DNA of 64,000 nt. It comes from Telopea speciosissima. Its lineage: Eukaryota; Streptophyta; Magnoliopsida; Proteales; Proteaceae. The notes under the pieces were generated by a model, which ran no database searches, was not told where the DNA came from, and saw only the letters and a program-made list of their open reading frames with translations. Both the position numbers and the translations under genes were made by a program. Location: positions 9,747,307 to 9,811,306 of the forward strand of contig NC_057920.1 in the NCBI RefSeq assembly GCF_018873765.1. The letters are read 5' to 3'. Of this stretch, positions 10,458 to 21,200 are shown in pieces. Positions within the stretch are counted from its first letter, which is position 1. The number at the start of each line of letters is the position of its first letter.

Positions 10458-13400
10458 AACCTTAAGGATCCAATTGACACTCTTCTTAGCAGTTCTACGG
10501 TGGCCCCCTTTTATTTCACGGGGGTTTATGGGGACCCTGATAGAAGGAGGAGGCTTGCGGTGTGGGAAAGAATCCAAGCTTTTGGGGTGGGTAGAACTGA
10601 TCAGTGGGTGTGTGCTGGGGACTTTAACTCCTATTTGGGGTGGCACGAGAAGTCAGGGGGAACTAATGACCAGCCTAGAGATAGCGGACATTTCAGGGAG
10701 ATGATCGATATGTGTCACCTTATTGATCTAGGAGCTCAAGGGCCAAGATATACTTGGAACAACAAACGGGTGGGCTCTGTGAATATACGAATCCAGCTGG
10801 ATAGGGCCTTAGCCAACAATGCATGGAGGAACCAACATACTGAAGCTGTGGTTTTCGTGAAAGCTTGTATTGGGCTTGATCACAACCCGATCCTGATTGA
10901 CTCGGAAGGAGTTTAGGCTACAGGGGAGCGTCCTTTCAAATTCGAAGCAACGTGGCTTTGCCACCCGGAGTGCAAGGACACAGTGGCTAAGGCGTGGGCT
11001 TTCCCTGGAGTTGGATCTGCTGGTCAAATTCTGCAACAAAAAGTCAAGAACTGTAAACCTGTGTTTCAGAAGTGGAATAGAGAAACGTATGGACATGTCC
11101 AAACTCAGATTAATAGTCTTATGCAGCGGTTGAATGAGCTCCAAGACCAGCCCTTGACACCTGACCTTCAGGACCTTTAGAAAGAGATTACGGCTATACT
11201 CGAGCAGGAACTTAGCAGGCAAGCAGTGATGTGGCATCAAAAGTCCAGGAACTCTTGGCTTCAAAGTGGGGATCGCAATACAACACTTTTTCATGCTTCA
11301 GTTGTGCAGCGCCGCCAAGCCAACAAAATTCTTAAACTCAGGCTTCCTTCGGGGAACTGGGTGTCCTCTGAGAAAGGTGTCATTGCTGAGATCCTAACTC
11401 ATTATCAACACAATTATGAGGCAGAGGATTCCAATGAAGGGGCTATGACAGAGGTTTTATCGGCTGTTACTCCAGTTATAGACTCCCCATCCAATGATTA
11501 TCCATGCTCGAGGCCTTCGGTTGATGAGATCAGGAAAGCTGTTATGGAGATGGGTTCCTTTAAATCACCTGGGCCGGATGGACTCCCACCCATTTTCTAT
11601 CAGAAGTTCTGGACCGAGGTCCACCCAGAAGTGGTTAGTTTTGTCCAAGAATTTTTTGATACTGGAGCCCTCCCACTGAGTGTCAACGACACTCTCATAT
11701 GTCTAATCCCAAAGTGTCCATCCCCGGAATCAGTTGAGCAGTACAGACCTGTAAGTCTGTGTTTCGTGGCCATGAAGATTATAACTCGGATTATGGCTTC
11801 AAGACTAAGTGGGTGCTTGGATAGCGTAATCTCCTTTAATTAGTCTGCTTTTGTGCAAGGGCGGCTAATTTCAGATAATATTTGTACTGCTCATGAGCTA
11901 TATCATTATATAAAGCATAGGAAGAAGGGAAAGAACAGATTTGCTGCCATTAAATTTGACATGAGGAAGGCTTATGAGAGATTGAGTTGGGAGTTTATTA
12001 GTCGCATACAGCTTGCCTTAGGATTTTCTGATAAATGGGTGGCTATGGTGGCTAAATGCATCAGTTCGGTCTCCTACAAGGTGTTAGTCAATGGCTCGGC
12101 TAGAGGAAGAATCAACCCCTCGAGAGGACTACGCCAGGGGGATCCCCTCTCCCCTTTGATCTTCATCATCTGTGCCCAAGGCCTATCATCCTATCTCAGA
12201 CAAGCGAAGGTTACTGGCAAAATACAAGGAATTAAGGTGCGTAATCGCTCTGACCCCATCACCCACCTGTTATTCGCTGATGATTGCTTGCTGTTTTCCA
12301 AGCTCAATCTTCAGGAATTATGGGATCTGAAACAATGTTTTAATACTTACTGTCGGGCGAGTGGTCAAGCTATCAATTACTCTAAATCTTCGATCACTTA
12401 TAGTCCTAACACCCCTGTGAAAATGAAGCGTTGGCTGTCCAGAATTTTGAAGGTCAGGTACAACAATGGTCCGAAGAAATACTTGGGCTTGCCCTATGAG
12501 ATAGGGGTCTCTAAAGCTCAACTCTTCAGGGAGATTGAGGAGAAAGTGCGAGGAAGACTTCAGGGTTGGAAGAATGCTCTTCTGTCTTAGGCTGGCAAGG
12601 AGACCCTTATTAAATCGGTTGCTATGTCAATGAATACATTCGCGGCTAGCCATTTTAGACTCCCTGCAGGCCATCATGCTAAGATCAGGAAGCTTGCATC
12701 TGATTTCTTTTGGAATAGTGATGATCAAAAGTGAAAGATTAAATGGATTTCTTGGAAGCGTCTCTGCCTTTCTAAGGAGAATGGGGGTTTGGGTTTTTGA
12801 GAGCCAAATCTCTATAACCGCGTGCTTTTTGCCAAGGCAGCCTGGAGATTGTGGAAGGATCCGGATACCTCGTGGGCAAGGTTCATGAAAAAAATATACT
12901 TTCCCAAGACCGAATTCATGAAAGCGAAATTAGGTGCAAAACCATCTTGGGCATGGCAAAGTATCTTGGCTGGTCATGAGGTGCTTCAGGCTGGGCTTTG
13001 TTGGTCTATTGGTAATAGAGAAGGGGTGGACATTTGGGCGGAAAATTGGCTTGCTCAGGTATCGAATTTCAAAATTCAGCTGGTGAAGCCGATGGATTGC
13101 ACAATAAAATGGGTCTCGGAACTTATCAACTTGGAAAACATGACATGGAATTCAGAGTTAGTCCATAGCCTTTTCTCTCAACAGGATGCTTAGGCCATTC
13201 TTAACATCAAACTCCCTCTCTTTCCTTGTGAGAATAGGTTGATTTCGGGAGGGGCTCGTAATGGTAACTTTTCAGTTAAGTCTGCGTATCACCTATTGTG
13301 TAATCAAGCCCAAGCTACTGCTCCACCTCGGCCCTCCTCCACTCCAGTAGTGCCCAGTTTCATGTGGAAGGCTATTTGGAGTTGTCCTACCCTTCCAAAA

Positions 13401-14410
13401 ATCATGAATTTTCTCTGGAAGGCGTGTGCAGGTGGTCTTGCAACAGGGGAAGGTCTATCTAAGCCCCAGGTGCCTGTTGATCCTCAGTGCCACAGGTGTG
13501 GAGTGTCCCTAGAGTCGACAACCCATATTCTGTTAGAATGCCCCTTTGCCCAGGTCGTTTGGTTTGCATGCCCCCTCTCGTTCAATTGGACATCCTCTTC
13601 CCTCAACATACCAGTCGTGGGTGCTTGGATCGGTCAATGGCTCAATATCTCCAAAAGGGATAAAGTCTTGGGTCATTGGGTTCAAGGTCTGGGTTCCTTC
13701 TTATGCTGGTATATATGGCGTGCGCAGAATGAGTCCCTGCATAATGGTTCTAAGCTCTCCCCGGTGGAGGTGGCGAATTTGGCTTCCACAGCTGTTCAGG
13801 AGTTTATGGATGTTACGGGTCATAGTCAAATGCCTGTTCCCTCCGCGGAGCGAGGGGCAGCACATTTTGATACCTGGCAACCCCCTCCCAATGGCGTCTT
13901 TAAACTCAGTTGTGATGCATCGCGCCAACAGGATATGGCAAACGGAGGGATTGGATGTATTATCAGAAACTCTCTCGGTCAACCTGTTCTACCTTGCTCG
14001 TGCCCTGCTTCCTTCGCGACGATTGCCCAGGGTGAAGCCATTGCCATCCGGTCTGGCCCCCTACATGCTATCTCGGAAGGTATGGACAATATCATTGTAG
14101 AATCGGATAACAAGATCATCGTCCAAGTGCTTCAAAATCAGACTTCTTTGCCTTCAGTGGAGGTCCTACTTGTTATTCGAGATATTCACTTCTTAATATC
14201 CTGTTTTGCAGACTGTAAGTACTTTTTTATTCCAAGGCTCATCAACAATGTAGCTGATGCCTTGGCTCGGAAGGCCTCATCTTTAGAGTGTGAGATGATC
14301 TAGCCGTTATCCACTCCATGGTTTATCCAGCTATGTGACTCGGATTCCATGTGTACTTCTCACTCTCATCAATAAAGTTCTTTATACCAAAAAAAACCTT
14401 AAGGATCCAA
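10458..14410 (+). mobile_element. 5'-truncated L1-type LINE with target duplication
   Basis: Target duplications AACCTTAAGGATCCAA lie at 10458-10473 and 14395-14410. The inserted sequence runs from 10474 to a short A-run (14389-14396), with AATAAA at 14371-14376 just upstream. This is the signature of target-primed reverse transcription: 3' A-tail, long variable target duplication and loss of the 5' end. The element begins inside the endonuclease domain, so the promoter, ORF1 and the endonuclease N-terminus are missing. It lies just upstream of the glycosylase gene in the same orientation. Confidence 0.92.
10474..14303 (+). pseudogene. LINE ORF2: endonuclease (partial), reverse transcriptase, zf-RVT, RNase H
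   Basis: A single reading frame covers the whole element. Domains in order: APE-type endonuclease, C-terminal part, with 'CAGDFNSYL' and 'LDHNPI'; reverse transcriptase with 'SPGPDGLPPIFY', 'EQYRPVSLC', 'GLRQGDPLSPLIF' and the catalytic 'LLFADDCLLFSK'; a zinc-binding zf-RVT region with 'FLWKACAGGLATGEGL' and 'CHRCG'; and a C-terminal RNase H with 'LSCDAS', 'GEAIAI', 'VESDNK' and 'NVADALARK'. The ORF is interrupted by in-frame stops at 10914, 11178, 11841, 12588, 12732, 12798 and 13191, with no frameshift. The natural stop is probably TAG at 14301-14303. An RNase H at the C-terminus is usual in plant L1 elements. The copy is non-functional. Confidence 0.9.
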
Positions 14411-14449
14411 GGAAACAAAACCTTTTTATTTTTTTGGATTTTTAATCCA

Positions 14450-14654
14450 CGAGAACCAGAATTTTTTTCCTGTCCGATTCCCTATTTGGTACAGTTGTCC
14501 AGTTCCTCTCATAGGGAGGCGAAAATGACGACTTAACTTCATTCGGGCAGTGTGTTTAGGCAGGGGGTTAGGTCGTCATTTCCAGCCCCCTATGAGAAGA
14601 ACCGGACAACTGTATCAGGCAGGGAACCGGAGAGGATAATGATCCCGAGAACCA
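14450..14654. mobile_element. MULE-type MITE with 9-bp target duplication
   Basis: The element is 14459-14645 (187 bp), flanked by CGAGAACCA at 14450-14458 and 14646-14654. Inverted arms match through 'tacagttgtcc', 'ctcatagg' and 'aaatgacgac'. It sits about 570 bp upstream of the glycosylase start codon and could affect its promoter. A related element lies at 34580-34733. Confidence 0.78.
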
Positions 14655-15221
14655 CCCCTATACTATCCTAGAAATCTCCACTCGAGTTTTTAAACCCGAT
14701 GGTAATGCAGTTTCGTATAAAAATAAGGGTATTTTCGGTATTTAACAGTTCTCCCACAGGCTACAACCCCGTTCAACACGCAGCCGAGAACCAGACAGAA
14801 ACGAAAGCATTGTCACCGGCTATAACCAGTCATTCCTCGGATGGTGGTTAGATTTTGTTTGAACTTTAAACCTCCGAAACCCGTCCGTTTTTTCGTCGTT
14901 TTTCCTCCACTCTGTTTTCTCTGCTCTCTTCTCCTGCTTCGTGATCACTGCTGTGCACTTGGAACCCTAACTCATCCTGACATTTTAGCATGTTTTCTTG
15001 ATGGTTGGCGACATATTTCACGAATTCTAGCTCAAATAATACTCACCGATCTCATTTCTTAGCACTGAAATCGAGAGAGGAGAGTAGTTGCAGCTTGGAA
15101 ATGAACTCTGAAAGTGCAGTTTATAGTCAACTCAACTGAAACTTACTCGTCTTCGTCGTATTTCCGAGTGGAAACCGAACGAAGAGAGCCCAAATTTGGA
15201 GAAATTTAGGGGTTTGTAGCA
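14655..15221 (+). promoter_or_regulatory. Upstream region and 5' UTR of the glycosylase gene
   Basis: Unique sequence between the MITE and the start codon. The last 150 bp or so are purine-rich, with 'gagagaggagag' and 'gaacgaagagagcc', as in many plant 5' leaders. I could not fix a TATA box or transcription start, so this assignment is by position. Confidence 0.4.
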
Positions 15222-18200
15222 ATGTCTGTGGTTACTGAGTCTCAACCCTTGAACAGAACAGATTCTGAAGTCCAATCGGTTCTCAGACCAGCGGGAAACA
15301 GTGTTAGGGTTTCAAAGTCACTAGAATCGAAACAGAAAAACGATGTTCAGAAGAAACCGCAACAGATGAGAGGGCCGGTTAGTCGGTCTTCGGAATCCAT
15401 TCACCGACGTAATTTTTCTGTTGACAGTTCGTGCTCCTCGGATTCTTCTCGCGGGCTTTCTTCTATGAAAATGTCGAGTTTCGGAAGGAGAATGAAGCCC
15501 AACGGTTTGAAATCTGTTAAGGTGGTTCCCGACGGAGTTGAGGTTCCTTCCCTGTCAACACCAGTTAAGCTGAATCGGTGCGATTGGATCACTTCGAACA
15601 CTGGTGAGGAATTCTCTCTTTCTTATTTTGTTAATTTTTAAATGATGCTCTTGTTATTAGATAATCTACCCAATTATCCTGTCTATGTTTATCTGTTTTT
15701 TTTTTTTTTTTTGTCCTTTACTTCTTGTTTTACCTTTTCACCTGTGTGTGCGCGTTTTTGCCGTTGGACTCAGACAACTCTAGTGTGATTTGTGAACTGA
15801 CAGAGCTGCAAAGGTTTTAAAGGGAAAAAAAAACCAATCATATAATATCTGGAATCAAGAACTTGTAAAACAATCTGGAAACAGCCTCTTTGCGAAAGCA
15901 GAGACCCTCCCATGACCCCACAGTGGCAGGAGCCTCGTGCACTGGGTACGCCCTTTAAGAACTTGTAAGTCTACCACAGAGAAAACTTAAGGGATGTCTT
16001 TTTGCTGTATAGATAGATATAAATTTAACTTGGTTCTCAACCCCCCCCCCCCTCTGGATCACATTTCCTACAATTTTTGAGGTTAAAGAAATAGGTGTCA
16101 ATTATGTTAGTATCCTTGATTAAGCATGACAATAAACCATATAACAATTGGATACTAAGGAACTAATAAAAGAACAAGTCAGAGTTTAGATAGAGATCCA
16201 AACAAACACTGGCAAAGGTTAGTTGGTGTTGGGGGAAATAGTCAGTCAGTTATAAGAAATATGCTGGAACGCCCACTAAATGGACTGAGAATATGGTACA
16301 ATTTAGGGGCTTATTGGGAACTTGCTGGAATATATTTGTTATTGTTTGATGAAATAATAAAAGAAGCATTAATACACTTTTGCACTATTAGATCACTATA
16401 ATTTAATATATACATTAAGGAACACAAAGCAATAAAAATGTATTCACTTCAACGTTTAAGTCTTGTTTAGATTCAATAAATAATTAAAAAAAGGTAAAGA
16501 AACTATGCGAGTATTTTAAGTTTTTAGCTAGTATGTGTGAAAAAGTCTAAACGAATGAGATACTACATGTATATTAATGCAGTTGTCAGGCTATGCCAAA
16601 TTTTAAATATTTTTCTGCTGTATTAATCAGCGAGTATGCCACATGTAATGTTCAATTCCTGGCACGAGATTGATCCAGCTACTTCATATTTACCCAAAAG
16701 GAATGGCAAGGCTTCTCATAGGTAAATGTTAGCTTCTACTTTACAACATACCTCAATAGTCAGATGGCCTAACACTATTACCCAAAAACTAACGAATAAA
16801 AAATCAAATAAGATAAACTATCAGATGGCTAAAAATTACACCCCCCTCCCACCACCTTTACCTGCTCGTTTAGGTTCCAAAACAAAATAAGAGTTGGCTA
16901 AGCATCTTTTGTGATATTTAGGGATGAGCTATTTAGATGTACAGAAAATGAATATTTCTAATTTTATTCTGATGTATCACTGAAAATATTAATCAATACC
17001 AAATTTAGACAGTGATTAGATTGGACATTGCAATTATTTCATTCTTCACTTTGGAAAAGATGGATGGCTTTAATTGCTGCACTAATGCTCCATTGCTTTC
17101 GAGTTAACTGCAAGGATGAAAAATCTCCATGCAGAACTTGACAAGATCCTGATATAGAATAAAAAAACCCAAACTACAGCAGAAACTACCTGAAGGGAAA
17201 TAGATGATGTTAGATGGTGGATTACAATGTGACCTTCGTAAAGGAGGAATCTGTGCAAAATGGATACTCGGTTTTCTGGAATTCAGACATTTGAATACCT
17301 GCTACCACTTTTGTGTAGACAAAACTATTCTATATACTTTTTTTTTGTACTGCACATTTTCATGAATTAAATTATTCTGGAGGCTTACTTTGTTATATCC
17401 AAATTGTATATAAACATGTTATAGAGATAAACATGAGTCCAAGAGAGAAAGGTTAGGCATGATTAATGGCTTGAAGATTTGTCCAGATAGTGAAAATGAT
17501 CTCTAATTATCAAGCAAATGATGTTGGAAAATGGCCATAGAAGAGGGAACAAAATGGTTCCCAAAATGATTTTAGTCTTCCAGGGACAATTGATGATTGA
17601 ATTTATTTGAATCTATGATCCATGGCACAACCATTCTTTTGGATGTTGTGGAGCCTGATATCAATTCATTCTCCTTATTTATCAAGTTATTGCAGCATTT
17701 TCTTATTAAGCATATGAGTTGCTTGCTTAGTAATAAGGTATATTTAACCGTCAATGAGTTCCACTTATTTTTACATTTTCCTTACAGACCCAATTTATAT
17801 TTCATTCCATGACGAGGAATGGGGAGTTCCAGTTCATGATGACCGGAAACTATTTGAGATGCTTGTTTTATCTGAAGCATTGGCTGAACTCAGCTGGCCA
17901 ACTATTCTTAACAAGAGAGACATATTCAGGTATCTTTAAGTTCGACTGTATTCGAACCCAATCCCCCCTCCCCGCCAAAAAAAAAAAACTTCCTAATTAC
18001 CAGTTATATGATTGGCACATGTTCTGGTATTCATGGTACTGGGTCTGAGTTCTATTCCTCCAAGGGTTGCATCCACAATTGTCAAGGCGTTGGAGGGGGC
18101 TTGAACTCAAGGCGACCAAGGCATCCATCCGCCTAGTCAACCAAGGCGCCTGGACGCCTTTGACAACTATGGTTGCATCCATATTGTTGAAAAAGACAAT

Positions 18201-21200
18201 GCCAGGACTCACTTAAACTGCAAGTGTGGAATCAATAACTCACACCAAAAGGCAGTCACTTAAAATTGGAGGGCACAATGGAAAATTCTGTAGAAAATTA
18301 GATAAAATCCAAATCTGTTTTCCATTTAGTAAGAACCATGTTTGAATACAGTAATCCCTGTTATAATCAACATTTAATGAACAAATAACTTTTCATAACT
18401 AACCCTAATACTTTCAAGGAATCAAATTGGGTTTTCAGATCATAACAATATACGCAAATAGTCATCTTCTTCTCTTCTTTTTTTTTTTTTAAATATTTTT
18501 TATCGGCAGGTCTTCTTTTGCACGGTCCATATAGGAAGGATTACATATGTGGAAATTCTAACCATTGGATAGATAGGGCATGGTCTGAATCATAGTTGTC
18601 CAAGCTCCCTCCAATGCCTTGGATCACGTAGTTGCCGTGACTACTATGGTCTGGATTGTCCACACATCAAATCTCATTTCCAAATCCAACCATATACCCT
18701 CCTCTGTATTGGCATGAACTCTCTTCATAGTCCATGTACTGCCGTGCACCCTCTTGGTAGTCTTGGATTCTCAAAACTTTATGTTGCCATTTGTTGACCA
18801 AATTCGGCTGAAACTTGACTGCAAAAAGCAGGGGACTGTAGAGTCTCATTGTCCAAAAAAATTGGGCCTCATTGGACCTGCCACATGGCAGAAGGCCTTT
18901 CTTGATGTGCCCACCAGGAACCCATTGCTCATACTTGTAACTTACAAACAACAACAACAATAACAACTCAGCCTTATCCCAACTAAATGGTGTCGGCTAC
19001 ATGGATCCTTGCAAAGACAAAATATAAAAAATAATAGTAAAAACAAAAGAGCACAACAACATCGACACCAACTCAGCAATATCACTCCTAAATGGGGTCG
19101 GCTACATGGATCCTTGCCCTCCAATCAGCTCTATTTAAGATCATACTTGAGACAAGGCCTAAACTATGCATGTCTTTCCTCACTACTTCTCCTATGGTTA
19201 TTTTAGGCCTGCCCCTAGCTCTTTTAGAACCTTCAAACTGAATCAAATCACTCCTCCGTACTAGTGCATCCCAAGGCCTCTGTTGAACATGGCTATGCCA
19301 CCTCTAACAACTTGCACGGAGCTTATCTTGTATTGGGGTAACTCCCAAATTAGCTTTAATATGGTCATTCTTTACTTTATCCTTCCTAGTTTTGCCGCAC
19401 ATCCATCTCAACAACCTCATCTCTGCTACACTTAGTTTATCTATATGATGGTTCTTAACTACAACATTCTGCCCCATACATCATAGCCGGTCATATGACT
19501 GTCCTATAAAATTTTTCTTTAAGCTTTAAAGGAATACGCCGATCACACAACACTCCGAACACACATCTCCACTTCATCCATCCCACTTTAATTCTCTGTA
19601 AAACATCGTCCTCTATGTCTCCTTTATTTATGGTTGACCCCATATTTCTAAAATAATCACTTTACGGTATCTCTCTCTCCTCAATTTTCACCATTTCGTT
19701 ATCTATCTTAGTGTAACTAAAGTTACACATCTTATACTCCATCTTTGCTCTACTTATCTTAAAACCTCCATAACTCCAACTTAATGTTAATCTCTGTTTT
19801 TTTATCATTTACCAAAACAATAACATCAGCTAAACATATACACCAAGGAACTTCATCTTGAATCTTCTTGGTTAAATCATCCATGATAAGCGCAAACAAA
19901 TAAGGGTTTAAAGCTGATCCTTGATGTAACCCAACTATAATTGGAAATTTACTACCTTGACTTCCCACGGTTCTCACACTAGTCAACGCACCATCATATA
20001 TATATCTTTAATTATATTCACTTACTTACTAGACACCCGTTGCTTCTCTAAAATATGCCAGATAAACTCTCTAGGGACTTTGTCATAGGGCTTTTCTAAG
20101 TCAATAAAGACCATATGGAGATCCTTCTTGCAAATTCTAAATTTTTCCATGAACCTCCTAAGTAAATAGCCTCTGCTGTTGATCAACCTGGCATAAAACC
20201 AAAGTGGTTCATCAAGAAAGTAGTTGCTCTTCTCAGGTGGGCTTCAATAACCCTCTCTCATTATTTCATAGTATGACTCGTTAGTTTTATGCCTCTATAG
20301 TTATTGCAACTCTGAATATCACCTTTATTTTTGTAGATCGGAACCATAATAATCTCTTAATTGATAAAATTTCTTTCCACCATGACTTTAGTTATAAGAG
20401 GGCCTGCTTTAAAAGTATTGGACAACAAAAACCAAGAACTTTTAATGCTTCCTGAAGAATAATTATTTAAATAAGAACCCATTTGAGGGGGAAAGAGAGG
20501 GATCTCTTTATGTAAATATGCAGAGTCAGAAAAGGACATATTTTCAATTTTGGACCCATATTTTTCTTGATAGTTGAATTTGGGTCATTCTTAAACAACT
20601 TACTGAGAAACTAACACTGTATTTCCAAATATGAGATGACTTACTTGAAGTCCTAGACTCTAAGGACATTTAATCCGACACTTAGAAATAAAATAAGACT
20701 ACGACTGAAAATTCACCCTAAAGTAAATAACTAAAGGAATATTCTACTAACTGTATGTTAATGGGCTTGGACCAAACTTATTGGACCTGGTGAAACTTTT
20801 TCTTTAAGCTTTCTAGACCAGACTTTGGGATCCCATATGATATCGACTGATGTGCTGGTTGATATGTTGGGTGGCTGCATAATCTATCTGTGCAGCCTAT
20901 CCTGCTGCGCAGCCCAGTAACCTGATACTAACATAAACATGGAATCAAATTTTGAGTTTGACCTTGAGTTCACCCAGTGGGGACATCAGAATATTCCCAT
21001 GATCTCATCTGTGGAATTCATGTAAAAATTATATAGGTATGGAAATCATAGGAAAGTCTTCAAGTTTGCAGCATCACTTAAGGAAGTACTTTGCACAAAG
21101 TTAGGAGGTCTATGAGCATAGTTGAAGTAATACATCGCACACTCCAGTCTTCAAATGATACAACCTGGATTAGGTCAATATGACCCCTTTGCCATGGTTG

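Noticed and set aside
10809..13982. Minus-strand and off-frame ORFs over the LINE (for example 161 codons at 10809-11294)
   Set aside because: Shadows of ORF2; the plus frame carries all endonuclease, reverse transcriptase, zf-RVT and RNase H motifs.
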